Assembly (NCBI GenBank): GCA_037074705.1
Contig: CM073590.1
Coordinates: 185,164,746 to 185,228,745, forward strand
DNA length: 64,000 nucleotides
Direction of reading: 5' to 3'
DNA from: Zhengitettix transpicula
Lineage: Eukaryota > Arthropoda > Insecta > Orthoptera > Tetrigidae
The number at the start of each line of letters is the position of its first letter. Position 1 is the first letter of the stretch. The position numbers and the translations under genes were made by a program. This document shows, piece by piece, positions 1 through 13,246 of this stretch. A model generated the notes under the pieces. It did not search any database and was not told the DNA's origin. It saw only the letters and a program-made list of their open reading frames with translations.

Positions 1-1008
1 GGTGATTGTCTTATAGTATCTGCAATATCTCTAATTGTGTATTATTAATAAGTTTACTCGTGACGAATGGTTCCAAAAAAATAATTAACTGAAAACTGAT
101 TACTGTTCACGAATTATTGCCCGAAACTCTGCTTTAATTACCATTATCGTCCTGAATTATGTGGAATGAAATAAAATTCGAGAATACTTGACGATTAATT
201 TATCGAGAAGAATTCTTAGTGATTGAATGTAAATTCTGATCATTATTTGGTTGTAATTGTCTACACACAACTATTCCGTTTCCAAATATTATTATAACTT
301 TAAGTTATTTCTGGGGTCAGGTTCGTAGTTGAGTACACACTTGAGTGATCGGATATACCATCTTCAAACCAGTTCCCTAAGTTTTCTTAATGATTCATTC
401 ATTTTAACTTTATTTTTGGGAATTGTAGCCTAATTAGTTTTCGTATCCCAACGTAGATCTGTACAATACTTTCTTACCGACATCATTGTTTAATGTTCTT
501 TATAATGTTTCAACACAATATTTCGAAACATGCTCCACTCACAATTATTCATGTCTGTTTTAGTGTCGCCGTTTACAGCCAAACCCAATGTGTAACACTT
601 TACGACTCTTTCATAAACCCAAGCGAACAAAGATGCTCTTCTTTATGAATGTTTTCCTAGCAGGACTATCCCCGTTTAAAAGGCTTTCATTCAACGTAAA
701 TGCGAGAGGTTTCATATCTCCTTTCAATTTAAAACGTTCATAAAACATAGTTCTTGACGATTTGCTAAACAGTGGAACAGCGAGTTGTATGCAAAAGGGT
801 ATATTTTTGTGGTTGCATACAAGGGCTCTTCTTTCAGCTGATTAAAAGTTAAGTGGCAGTAAATTAAATTATAATTGTTTTATTAATTCGTGAAATTTAA
901 AATGATTTGCTAAAACTCAAGAATTAGATTACCAGTTTCAAACCCATCAAACGTTTTTGAGAAATTGGACGTAGTCGTAAATTTCTAGATATAATTACAT
1001 TAAAATGA
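1..1008. other. AT-rich intergenic DNA, nothing recognised
   Basis: No open frame longer than about 60 codons with recognisable protein similarity, no RNA gene and no complete repeat is visible. The last part (from about 965) probably belongs to the flank of the hairpin repeat that follows, because similar sequence recurs on its other side. Confidence 0.5.
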
Positions 1009-1133
1009 GGAAGAAAGGCAAATACAGACAAAAGAAGTGATAATATAAATACTACACAACTGTACCTGAAGAACGTTGTGTGGTGTTTATATTATCACTT
1101 CTTTTGTCTGTATTTGGCTATCTTTCTTAACAT
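1009..1133. repeat. Near-perfect hairpin MITE (family A)
   Basis: The left arm contains AATACAGACAAAAGAAGTGA and the right arm its exact reverse complement (TCACTTCTTTTGTCTGTATT). The arms are about 50 bp around a short loop, so the single strand folds almost completely on itself. Related arms occur at 45.2, 50.6 and 55.2 kb, which shows a dispersed family of non-autonomous fold-back elements. No coding capacity. Confidence 0.85.
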
Positions 1134-4100
1134 TAAATTTCAATACAGACGTAAATTTTGAATTTATAATTACATTATATTTCATCATGCTTGGCCACTT
1201 TTGAGATATAATTCCCCATTTCTCGTTGTAGATTGTTCAAGCCTTTAAATAAATTATTCTCTTCTTGCTCTCTTTTCTTTCTACAGTTTCATATTTCTAC
1301 CATTGTGTTAGAGAGTATGAGTACTTTTGCAATAAAGTTCTTCTCTTGTCTACCGTAAAAAATACTTCCGCTTATGTACCCATTGGTGTGGATTTATAGG
1401 CTATTAACTTTCCAAGAAATAATTATCTATTATAGAAGTAGATCTAATGAAGCTATAACTAACGTCTTATAGGTGACTAGGCGATTATTCAGCCAGTTCA
1501 AAAATCGTATGACTGTACGTAATAATTAAATTGCTTTAAACGTCAGATAAGATTCTGACGTATTGAGTTCTATTAATCAATTACATTTTAATAAACATGA
1601 AAGAATAATAGATAATGACAATTTTCCACGTGTATATTCTCCCGTTATTCAGAATAAAAGATGACTATTAACATAGTTTATAGATTTTATTTCGAAATTA
1701 CCCTTTAAAAGAACACAAGAATTTCAAATTAAAACAGAGAATTACAAATTCCGCAATGCAGACACAAAACATTATTCAGGCTAGAAATAAATTTAAAAAA
1801 TTACACATAACTGTGTGAGGATTAGAATATAAATAAACTATCATGTTTTGGAAATCGTCACCTAAATAACGACTCAAACAGTACAACATTAAAGAAAGAT
1901 TACGGCCTACGTCACTTTTTCACGGACATATGTAAACATAATTATATAAATTTATTTAATATTTATTTATTGAAACAAAGACATACAAATTAATTCCTGG
2001 ACACTAATAATCGAATTGTTTACGGCGCGGACTAAATAACAAAACTAATACATTATTCATTTTTTGGCATTACTATTTATTACGAAATAAAATAGGTTGC
2101 AGTAATCGCTTAATTTTACTTCAAGAGAAAAATTTGTTTGAAGTTTGGTTTTGTAAATACAGTGAAAGTGAAATCGAAGATCAGGCAACATTGGTATCTA
2201 AATGCATTATTTTATATTTTGTAAATATCTTGTAATCCTTGTGTAATTACTGTACCGTCAAATTTAATTTCTTTTGGTTTGTAATTGGGTGGAATTTTTA
2301 AAAGTATATTTGTAATTTAATCTGAACAACTTTTCTTGTAAATTTTATATCTCATTTTAATTCTATACTTTTCAAGAGGCTCGATAAAACACAAGTCTTG
2401 AAAAATAATCGTCTCAGGTAAATAAATAGCAGTGGCAAATCTTGTGTAAAATTTATGTAAAAAAAAAACTTCTTTAAAATAAATTTTTGTTTAAAAAATT
2501 ATATTTTATATTAATTTCCGTTTTATTATTTCTATCTTTTCACTAAGTGCTACAAAATTAGATAAATTGAAATTGAAATTACTTTGTTTTAGATTATAAA
2601 ATAAAATAAAGTAAAAGTTAAATTTCTTTAAATAATTCAAAATTTAATATTACATTAATTTGTTTTTCACAGTTAAATGCAGAAAATAATTGCATATCTT
2701 CAAGTTGTATATAACATTAATAGGCTTTTAAACGTTGCCAAATGAAGCTCTTTAATAATTTTTGTATATTACTTTTTGTATATTACTATATATATATTTA
2801 TATATGTATATATATATATATATAATTATTAATTAATATTGGAACATTTGCTGTTATTGATTTATTTTTTTAGATATTTTGAGAAGTCCTCACACTGCTA
2901 TTCATTTTCTAATAAAAGAATGTTCTTCGTGGTGCATGTATTTAGTGTCTTTTACAGTCTTTTACTTTGTTGAACGTCACTAGGGCATAGAACTGTGCCC
3001 ACGAAAGATTAAAAATTCTAAATAAAACCATCTCTAGTTTTCAAACGGGTTAAGTATTTATTATTGCAAAAGTTTTCCTTGCCTTGGTTTTCCATCATTA
3101 CCAGATGGAACTGTGTAGTAATGAATATTTAATCTGGTTGGAAACCTGAGAATGTGTCGCTTATAAAAATCCTAGTACGGTGAAGTGTTCTATATTAATA
3201 TCTACAAGAAATATAGAGGTAACGGAGCGAGTACATTTCGTGACGTCAATAAAAATCCCTAACCTTAATCATGAACGAGAATTTCTCCTCATCCATATGA
3301 AACTATAGCCATTGGCGATTGCTCCCTATTATGAATTGAAATGTAGCGCAGTTTCGACATTTATAAGCACGATTGTTTTGAAGCTGGACGTCACGTAGAG
3401 TATTCAGTGTTTTCATTTAAGTTAATAACAGATTGTGCCTTCGCCTCTACGTCAGCTTGAACAATGATCAGCGGTTTCTGGTGCTTTATGGAATATTTAA
3501 GACCGGGGATGCTTATGGTACCGTTTATGTGCATTGTAATTGAACATGAGGCATTATTGACCACATGTCAATATAACAGTTTATTCGCACTGGAGAATGT
3601 GCCTACCTCCCTTACTTGCATCCCTGTGAGTAAACTGGACACTTTATTTACAATATTGCGTAACATGTTCAAATTTGTAAGGTTGTTGGTTTATTTGTCG
3701 GAATGACCGTATTTAGTAAGAATAGTTCGTTGTCCTGGTAATGGGTATTTATATTTGTCCAGACGTCATCGTACATGACAGCAAATACTTTTCCCGTATT
3801 GACGTCGACGTCACAGACCCTTCTTGATACAGAGATAATATTGTTTGGGTTTCCTTCCCAGACTCCCACTCAGACTTAGAAAGCCGTTCACAACGTCCAT
3901 GGGGATGGGCAACGCAACACTCCGACCATGTTATTTCTGTATTAAATCCACTGATCCAGATGCTCCGTACGTTCTAGATGGCCTGCACATCAAGAGTATG
4001 GTTTGTATATTATATTTTGTACAGTAGAATAAAACCTAACGAAATTACATATTAACTGTTCGTACAAAGCGTTTTGTTGATTATTATTCGTGTGTACTTG

Positions 4101-5648
4101 TGTGAATCGGATCCGTTGTTTATTTTCGCGTCACCGAGACGCTGTTCAGTAATGGTAATTAGAAAAAAAAATTCGATTTAAGTCTGGAGGTAGCAACAGG
4201 TACTTAACGGTGGATCACTTACGAAACCGACAACGTTTATGAGTGGAATCTTTGAGGTCGGTTAACTTCAAACAGAAGTAAAGAGACTAGTGGTTCTGTT
4301 TCTTGAAACTTAATATTTGTTGGAGGTTTCAAAGGTTGATTTTTGCTTCGGCATTATAAGTTTTTTGAAGGAATGGTCACTGCTAATATAAATAATTTGT
4401 AGTCCTAGTAATTTCTATGACTGTAAATGTGTCGCGTCAAGAGAATTCACGTTTTTTTTGTTATTTAATTTCACCAATAATATGCATTATTATACTAGAT
4501 AACAAGAGACTCACAGCTTAACAACTTCGAAAGTTCTGAGTTATCTCCTTCACTGCGGAGGTTAGGGAGATAATCACATACACTTCACGAATTGTGACCA
4601 TTTTTTCACTTATCTGAAACTATTTCGTCTTTTTTTTATTTTTTAACTACAGAAATACGCAATTTAAAAGTCTATTACAATTACAAAGTTTAATACATAT
4701 TCATGATGATGAAAGAAAATTGCATGAACTTTGTGGAACAAACTTTGTTCCATGATTACTATTTAATTCACAAATTAAACACTTTAAAACTTATTCCCTG
4801 TGACAACAGTTATATTTTTATTATTTACCCGCTGCCTTTTTTGATGTCATTTATTAATTTCTGTAGAGAAACTAAATATTTTATTTGTAAACAAAACCGT
4901 ATGTGCTTTGGCAACCTTCACCTAGTTTTAAAACATACCATTTCTTGGGTTTGAATTCACGTAATATTCCATCTCGATTTATGCGACTGTAACGACTGTA
5001 TCATTGTGTGAAGGGTAGCCGTTGTCTGTTTCTGGACATACAATTTTAATCATTCCACGACTTCCTAATGTGTTTTTTCGGCCATGTCCGGTTTCAGCTC
5101 ACGCACTTGTGTAGACCAATATGTTCCATTCCAAACACGTGCCTGTCTGAGTATAGGGACGGACTTTCCCACCACTGCTTTTATCCAACACCTTGCACTG
5201 TATTCGACTCAAACTTAACAGCTTGAAAGCATAGAATGAACACATCTCATTACTTTATGTGGAATGTTGAGGAAATACGATTCAAAATTTGTCAGTATTA
5301 AAGGTCACTTCTTTATAACTTCATGAAATTTAATATTTGTCAGCAAAGATCATTGACAATCTAATTTACAATTTAATTAGACAAAGACGGAAAATCCTCC
5401 ACTTATAAATATTGAAAAATCTATGTATTGTAACTTGCATTACTGCAATCCCCCATGTCAAATCATAAAATTCACCTCGTGAAACCACTGCATCAATTGA
5501 CTAAAACTGTTATTCGCCTAAATTATAGCACAAAATCAATATTCCCTCTCCACCTGATTTTCTTGCCCACATCTTCTGTATTATAATTCTAACTTCATTA
5601 TAAATAATTTAATTAAAAGATTTTTCTTATATATATATATATATATAT
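1134..5648. other. Intergenic DNA with TA repeats and several CRE-like sites
   Basis: No recognisable gene. It holds TA-rich microsatellites (about 2786-2825 and 5629-5648) and a stretch at about 3239-3830 with several ACGTCA-type motifs. Open frames of 60-88 codons at 3464-4027 and 4703-4954 match no family I know and look random in AT-rich DNA. Confidence 0.45.
2786..2825. repeat. TA microsatellite
   Basis: Interrupted (TA)n tract read directly from the sequence. Confidence 0.9.
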
Positions 5649-6713
5649 TGTAATAGCCCTCTTGTTGATAATTATTGTTATAGGAATTGAGATTAAACAA
5701 GTTATTAAATTTTATTAAACAAAACAATTTTATTAATCTAGAATACAACTCAAGAAAATCTCTGTATATTTTATATCCTTTTACCTCAACAATTAAATTA
5801 CACTAATAATCCAGTTACATTTTATAAATCAGACTCTGTACCCCAGGGTCTTTACTGGGTTGATAAGGAAACTGAAAACTAAAATTTACAATTTAAACAA
5901 TGCAATTAAATAAAATGAAAACGAAATCTGACTGATTACCCTTATTTAACAATTTACAGAATTTATTACTGAATGTCTATGTACAATTTTATTTGGGTTT
6001 TTTCAGGAATGCACTTTAATCTACAATGCCCTTCTGTGCACAGACTTTAACACACGCTTCACAGACACGTTCACTTTATTCATTTTGATATCCCGACTCC
6101 TGACAGCTTGCATGGACTAAAATGTTTATTTTATTTTTAGGCACGGCCACCATTCAATTTGACCGAATATTTATCACCGCCTCCACGTCCTCCTCCTTTG
6201 CGGTCTACATTTCAACTCCTACGTCTATCTCCTCCCAACTCTGACACCACACTCTTACATCCTTCCCTCTTGCGCTCTGGCACCTGACTCCACGTCCATA
6301 TCCTTTGAGGTCTCCAGTCCAACTAACTTTTATCTGCTTCCCCCTCTCCAGAATATTCCCTTTTTTTCACAGTTTTTAAGTTTCCACGTTCGCCAAACAA
6401 ACACCAACTGTTGGCTTTCTCACGCTCCGAGAGCCCCTCAATACAATTAAAATAAACATTTCCTTTTAATATAATTGTGTGTCCACAAAACTTCTGTCAT
6501 TATGCCTTTAGGGTTTCGTCCAGATGTCTGTCAAAACAATAAGCTCTATGAGCCGTTAAACGTCCAATTATAGTCCTCCCCTTCTCTAAGAGCCGCTTAT
6601 CCATAATTTTATTATCTTTTTTATATACAAACCACTCAAGAATCCCCAGTCTGAGTTGGTAAACAAATCTGATGAAATAAGAACAAAATTTATGTCCTTC
6701 TTAACTGGGTATT

Positions 6714-6716
<3 letters not shown>
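5649..6716. mobile_element. 1.07-kb non-coding element inserted in a TA microsatellite (family D)
   Basis: The block is bounded by TA repeats on both sides and has short inverted termini, TGTAATA at the left and TATTACA at the right. It shares an internal landmark (around 5841-5870, containing TTACTGGGTTGATAA) with a second block at 30708-31656 that is also embedded in TA repeats. No transposase frame is visible, so this is a non-autonomous element of unknown class. The ends are inferred from the terminal repeats and the TA flanks. Confidence 0.6.
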
Positions 6717-6747
<31 letters not shown>

Positions 6748-7194
6748 CACTACTACATTAAATTTGTAACAAATATGAATGTCCCGTTGATGAAACTAGT
6801 TCTTGTATTATTGTCACGTATGAGCAAAGTTAAATGAGGACTATTAAAAAATTGGCTAAATTACTTTTATAAATAGTAAAACAAAGTGTTTTAGGTACTT
6901 TATATAAATATAAATGTTTAATATATTTGCAATGTTCATTCTAGACACTAACGCTTCCTCTGGGTTTTTTCAAAATGTAATTGTCGTGTACATTTCTTTA
7001 TATTTACAAGACTATAGTTTACTACAAATTTATATGGCTAGAACGATGATAATTGCCAGTGTTGTGTTCGCTTGGAATATAAATGTTCTTTTTGATTTTA
7101 TGTTAAAGGTGTTTAGAAAGATCAAACTAAAGAAAATTATAATGGTATATACCATATATTCTGATCATTTAAGATAAAATATAAACTAAACTAC
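6717..7194. other. AT-rich intergenic DNA
   Basis: Begins with a TA microsatellite (6717-6744). An 87-codon open frame at 6914-7177 is hydrophobic and rich in I, F and M, as expected of random AT-rich sequence. I do not call it a gene. Confidence 0.4.
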
Positions 7195-7345
7195 AGCCTT
7201 TTTTAAGTCAATTTCGGCCACAGCAGTCGGCGAAGACTATCAAAATCTTGTAAATTGTCATACCTGATGAGGTCGAAAATTAACGACGAAACGCAGTGAA
7301 TTTCTCTTTTTCTGACTTTAAAAAGGCTGTTGTTTATTTATAAGA
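7195..7345. repeat. Fragment of hairpin family C
   Basis: Contains a gaggtcgaaaat..cgacgaaacgc core followed by TTTTCTGACTTTAAAAAGGCTGTTGTTTA. Very similar sequence ends the repeat at about 60885-61045, and the 'TCAGAAAAA/TTTTTCTGA' arms also flank the palindrome at 38073-38329. It looks like one arm and the centre of a fold-back MITE. Confidence 0.55.
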
Positions 7346-10300
7346 GAGAAAATGATATCTTGAGCAGTGGACATCTAGTTTCGGTTAGGGAATTTTAACT
7401 GCAGCTGTATGAAAGTAATGAAAGAATCGTTTCCTTGAACGTTGCTCAGTGCGAAGGTATTTTGCAACGAAGCTGAGAACATGAACACGCAACAGATGCT
7501 TTGTCCTGTCATCTGCAACCCTAAGCCGCCGTATCCTTCCACTTACGTCACAACTCTTTGCTGTCACAAGAAAGCTTCACCCAGATTGCATGGTTAAAAC
7601 ACATTCATAGCATCCACTGCCCACTAACTGCTCTTCAAAGTTGAATTTAGATTCGGAGTGAAGAATTAGTCTCTCATTCCTACATTAATAATATTGTCCT
7701 TCAACAAGAATTGCGTGGTATTTAATTTATCACTTAATTTAGTCTGTTTTTGGCTATTTATTTATCTTATTAGTATATTATTAATATAGAATAATTATAC
7801 TTTATATTTTTTGGGTTAATTTTGATTATAAATTTTGTTGCTGAGTAAAACTTCGTTTCCAATGTTTCAGTCGGCCACATAATTGACATTATTATGATTT
7901 TATTATTATGAAGTTAAAGAATTATCTTGAAGGATTTGAATACAGTATTGTTTTCGTTCAAACAAAATATTACAAACAAATTTGTAGGTATCTAAAAGAA
8001 CAACAACTCGCCATGTAGTTCTTACCTTTGTAACCTAAGTAATAAAACTTTGATATAAATACATCATCTCTAATTTAATCAATTGAGATAGTCTAGAAAC
8101 TGCCTGTAACTCTCACGATATATATTTTTTGGTGCTATTTCGTTTCACATTATATTATTGTGAGTAATTTACAACGTTTTTTTTAGATATTTTTGGTGAT
8201 GGTAAAATTCGAGGGAGTTCCATACTTAAATAGTAGAGATTACCTCAGTTATATTATTTCTCTTAGACCAAAACGAAGTATTATTGTAACGTACCCTATT
8301 TATTTGATTATTTTATGGAAATGTCTCATGCTGTTAGCAGACAATTTGTAAAAATTTTAATTTTTCTTACAGAAGGTATTTTTATTATTAAACATCGTAT
8401 TAAATAAATTTGTATTTAAATGAATATTCAATAAACTTATATTAAGAAAATCATCACGATACAAAAGTTATACATCAAATGATGGACCACCATGCTAAAT
8501 TTGTCCAAGAAAACATACCATTTTAAATTGCCTAAGATAACACGAGATATCGTAGTAATAGTGAATAAAGCAATATTTTTACATTAATTAAAACCAAAAG
8601 TTTACGGCTTGGCTGCTAGAATGGCCAGCATTAACGTCCAGGGTGTCCACATGATGACCAGATCTGCGTCACGAACCGTAGGAGAGGGCAATCTGCGTGA
8701 TCAGCCACACACTGACTGCACACTCACACACTTTTAATTCAGCAACATCTCAGTGGACATACAAGACACGTGTCACGTCGAAACGCTCACGAAATCCGAT
8801 GAAAGACGAATAATAAGAAGTGCCACTTTGCACATCTACTGAAACACTGAACTCAGAACTAAGTACTGATCTGCACAGTTACACACTCCATCAACTAATA
8901 ACCAACTGTCGCGCAAAATTTTACGATAATTATTCTGTTCCGTGCCACGTGGTTGCTGGATCTAGAACATCCTTTCTCACGTTACGCCAATAATAGTGAT
9001 GTTGGCCTTTTACAATTACACCGCCAACATTTTCGGTTCATTACATTATTTTTAAGCTCCAAACAGAAATAAGCACCAACCCTCCAACAAATAATGTGTT
9101 TATGGATAAATAATTTAAGACTATTTCTGCCTCGACTATTTTTTTCTCTATACCTTATCCTACCAGCTGTGGCCGTTGTCTGACCATCAACATCTTAAAA
9201 TATTGTTTTACTTTTTTTACTTTCTTTGCTCAACCGAAATAAATAATATTTTTAACTTTCATTTTATTATTCAGTTCTGTTAAACATAATGCCGAATTTC
9301 AGTGGTTATGGTTGAAAAAAATGGCTATTTCTCTTATGCCAGAAATTAACAATGGTGTACTGCATCGTTAACAGAATACCAATTGCATTTCTCGCATTTG
9401 TCTGTCTTGGTTTTCTGCATTTATTAAAATCTCTTGGCGCTTGTAGATTCGGTAGACGATAATTGAATGGCGTTCAAAATGAGTAGCATTTTCTTTTGGT
9501 TTAAATTTCCGAAGTTTCTTAAGCCTCAAATGTCTCGTTCCAGATTATCATTCAACTTATTATTTATTTCAGTAAATATAAAAATTTATGCCGTACAACC
9601 TCTTCAATTTGCCTTTCTATTTTAGTGCAAATTATTCTAAAAATTATTTACTTCAACATTATATGTAGAGGGGAAATTAAATAATTTTGTTTTGTAAGGG
9701 CATGTGAAGTCAGCCATAAAGTTTGAGAAGCTCTTCAAAGAAAGCCTGCATGCGCAATATTGGTTTCAGTTTCCCTTCTACATTTCGCCTGCCTGGGACG
9801 TGAGGGTCATTACGTAATATTATATCACATACATTTATAGCAAAACCCGACTTTTGAATTGATCATAAATGACTTCAGAGAATCATTTCGTGAATTAGGG
9901 TCAGCCAACTGTGCTTCACCAATTCATTTAAATTTGTGTTCTGGTTTGTTTTAGTATCGAATAAAGGCATTCATTACTAGAATTTGGGGAGAAAGTAATC
10001 GCTATCTGCGAACTCCCTTGAAGTCAACTACAGAAATAGCCAGTAGTAATGTATGGTGCATTAGTTTCTTTCTTTCTGCAAGACTAATGGAAATTAGGTA
10101 CAACACTAGGACAGTAGACAAATTCGGTCAATGTTGTGTTACTGGCTCGGTGCCGGAGAAATACCAGAATGTTGGTCTGTGTAATCTACTCGCGTTTCCG
10201 ATGTTCGGGTCGTCGAGTATGCGCGAGGAATGTTGGATTTCATGTGAATCCAAATCTGACACGAGACGTGAAGTTGGGCCAAACTAGGGTAATTGAGCTG

Positions 10301-10554
10301 TTTATGGACACTAAATAATTGTTTTCTTTACACAGACGTTTCTATCCCGCGGACGGAAAATTCCTTTCTTTGTGAATCAAGAAAATTCCACGTGGATTAC
10401 TAGATGTATAAGCTTAAATCCGCTGTTTAACCATGGATGGTTACTATGGATCGGCATTCTTTTTTATGAGTTTCATCTGTCAACAATAGTCATTGCGGAT
10501 CATCAGAAATTTTATACAACAACATACATTGTAATCCTGTCTAGTTTTTTACCG
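7346..10554. other. Intergenic DNA, possible TE debris, no gene recognised
   Basis: About 3.2 kb with no recognisable gene. Around 8580-9060 the sequence is richer in G+C and contains an AACTGTCGCGCAAAATTTTA stretch resembling part of the 30.7-31.7 kb element. Small open frames near 7385-7567 and 10018-10318 have no recognisable similarity. Confidence 0.4.
8580..9060. mobile_element. Possible diverged relative of the family D element
   Basis: Similarity is limited to the CAACTGTCGCGCAAAATTTTA-type stretch (compare about 31500-31545). Boundaries are not visible. Offered as a lead only. Confidence 0.25.
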
Positions 10555-11270
10555 AAAAAGAGCATATGCCGGAAGCTCTGCTTTTCTGCTTCAATTTGAA
10601 AATCGGCTGCCGCATTGCATAAAATGCTTGTGGAGGTCTATGGCGACTGTGCTTTATCGGAAACAACGTGCAGAGATTAGTTTCCTCGGTTCAAAGAATG
10701 AAACATTGACCTGTGCCACAATCGGCCCAGGAAGGTTGATGACCATCAATTTCAGGCTCTTTTGGACCAGGACTATAACCATAGCAAGAAAACATGCTCG
10801 CCGAGCAACTGGGTGTTACTCAACCGACCATTTCCATGCGCCTACGTGCCAAGACAAGATTCTAAGGATCGCATGAATTGAACGATAGGCAGATGTAGAG
10901 ATGCCGAAACATGCGAAATCTTGCTCGCCAGACGAAAGTGAAAGTCGTTCCTGCATCGTATTGTGGAAAGTGGATGTATTTCGAGAATCCTAAACGAAAA
11001 AAATCCCGGACAACCATCAACATCGTCCGCAAGAACAAATCGCTTCGGACGGACGACGATGCTGTGCGTTTGGTGGGATCGGCAGGGCATCATCTTCTAC
11101 TATGAACTGTTGAATCCTGGTGAAACTGACAATGCCCACCGCTACCACAAACAACTGATCAAATTCTACCGTGCTCTGCGTGAAAAAAGGCCGGATTATC
11201 AGCAATGACATGACGAGCAGATTTTCCTCCGCGACAACAAACCATTAATCATTGCCATCGGGCTTAGTCC
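10555..11270 (+). pseudogene. Degenerate mariner transposase
   Basis: Translations in shifting frames match mariner (Tc1/mariner superfamily) transposase in order. First come the N-terminal helix-turn-helix pieces with a CEVYGD-like segment (about 10630). Next is the second helix-turn-helix, LAEQLGVTQPTISMRLRA (about 10797-10850). Then FENPKRKKS (about 10980), NRFGRTTMLCVWWD (about 11035-11078), and YYELLNPGET followed by REKRPDYQQ (about 11100-11208). At least two frameshifts and several stops break the reading frame, so no active enzyme can be made. Terminal inverted repeats are not evident. The motifs fit the irritans-like side of mariner better than the copy at 20.9 kb, but that subfamily call is tentative. 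Confidence 0.85.
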
Positions 11271-12305
11271 AGTGCAATTAAATTAATTTTATCTATCTTC
11301 TGTTGAAATCGCGAATATCAGAATTGTTTTTAAATAAGTGCCTATTTATAATCACAAATAACGTCAATGAATCGCTACCACAGTGAAAATACTTTCTGCT
11401 TCAGTGGACTGCTGCTGTTAGTTTTGATTTAAGGCCCACCGTGTTTAACGGCAAGAGAATAATTCGCTATTAACGTGTCAAGTCTTAAAAGTCCGAAATC
11501 CAGTTCCGGAAAGTGATTACAAGTATTGGTAGAGGTTACTGTGAAACATGCAGCTTGACTGACGGATGACCCTTGTGAAAATTTATGTTTTATTGTATGA
11601 TGTTGGTTTAGACTAAGACAGTCACAATACTGATTTAATTAGATACGCCCCATTATCACTAATAAATATGTAGAACTGAAGCCAATCAATTTACGACGTC
11701 ATAATTACGTTGAAGTGGTAGTTTAAGAAAGTCACGCAAGAAATTACAATTTTTTACCATTAAGTGGATGAAACTTTTTTAATCTTTATAAATAACTAGA
11801 TGAGTTGCCGGCGTTGCCCGAGATGTCATTTTTCCTTAATTGTTTGAAAATTCACGAAAATTAAATTAATAATGTGGTACTTAATTTAGTAATTTTCGAA
11901 ATTAAATAATTAATTTTTATTTAAATTAAGAACTATTTGTTTAACTTTATTTATTTTACTGCAAATAAATTTTTTTAAACGGGATGATGTTGGCGTTCCC
12001 ATATTCATCGTCTTCCTATAATCAATAATTACTGTACTTACAATAATTACAAATGTAAAATTATAGTAAATCGTTTTTTTATTCGTTCCATAAGTTTTCA
12101 TATAAAGTCCCATAAACACAATTAAATGGCTTTCTATAATATGAAGGAGAAACAGTAGCTGGTGTCTCATGCAGTTCCCAATATTCACGTGCATTTCTTG
12201 TTCTATGCATCTTAAATAAAATAACTTCCTAAATAACGCACAGACGGAATTAATCTTAATAAGAAAGACAGCTTTCCCCCTGTAAATTATTAACTAATTG
12301 TTCAC
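11271..12305. other. AT-rich intergenic DNA
   Basis: Nothing recognised. An open frame of 94 codons on the minus strand (11910-12194) is low-complexity AT-rich sequence without family similarity. Confidence 0.4.
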
Positions 12306-12632
12306 GGTTACGCACCAAGTTCTAGATGTTGACGTTCTCTACGGCTGTCTGCAGCCTGTAAGTCGCTGAGTGTATTGTGCGAGGTATACCATATATAGCG
12401 GTCGGACATGCTGCGACCTGATTGGCCACTGATGATCGCCTGACATTTACTACGCGACATGGAAAAACATGTGTCCTGGACGCTGTGGTCAGGCGATCCT
12501 CAGTGGCCAATCAGGTCGCAGCATGTCCGCCACAACATATGGTATACCTCGCACAAGACACGCAGCGACACACAGGCTGCAGAAAGCGGCGGAGAACGAC
12601 AACGTCGAGAAATCTGAACCTGGTGCGTAACC
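12306..12632. repeat. 327-bp palindromic fold-back element
   Basis: The left end GGTTACGCACCA (12306) and right end TGGTGCGTAACC (12632) are exact inverse complements. The similarity continues inward for about 145 bp per arm. For example, CGACCTGATTGGCCACTGA in the left arm pairs with TCAGTGGCCAATCAGGTCG in the right arm. A spacer of about 40 bp separates the arms. The arms differ at scattered sites, so the element is not brand new. No coding capacity is expected; the open frame running through it is a by-product. Class unknown (long-TIR MITE or fold-back). Confidence 0.85.
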
Positions 12633-13246
12633 TTGAAACATTTATTAAACATCTAATTGTTACATTAACAGACGATATTAGCAGTCATAATGTACCACAT
12701 ATGTCACTTAATGTATCAATATTTAAATTCGAGATTAATTACACGGTGACCAAGCAGATATATTCACCGATCATCAACATGACTGAGCAAACGTTGAAAA
12801 CATCAGAACAAAAACCTTTCTTCCACTCACACAGCCTGAAGATTTTACAAATTTGTACAGAAACGTTTTTTGTGTTGTTAATTAAAGATTTTATGCTTAA
12901 TAATTATTTTTAATTATAAAAAATCGTCTGTTAATGGCAGTTAAGATTGTTCATTGTTAAAAACAGACCTGAAAATAAAATTTATGACTAATATTGCAGT
13001 GTGAAGAGCTGACAATTTGCAGAAAATCAAAGTAAATTATTCCATTTAAAATAAATAAAGAATATTTATACAGATCAAAACATCAGGTGTTTATTACAAT
13101 ATATATGTCTGGTTCGACAGCTTAATTTTCTTAAATATAAAAATGTTAATCGTAAATGGGTTATTGTTTCCTAAACCCCGTAACTTCTAAGCGAAACTGT
13201 TTTCCCTCTTGATTAATTTATATATTAATTTGGTTTTCTGGTTGGA
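12633..13246. other. AT-rich intergenic DNA
   Basis: No gene or repeat recognised. Confidence 0.4.

Noticed and set aside
3360..3410. TATA plus initiator core promoter (TTATAAGC and TATTCAGTG)
   Set aside because: Spacing is about 44 bp, too long for a standard TATA promoter, and no gene follows.
12422..12913. 163-codon open frame
   Set aside because: Its first third runs through the palindromic element and the rest through AT-rich DNA; no family similarity.
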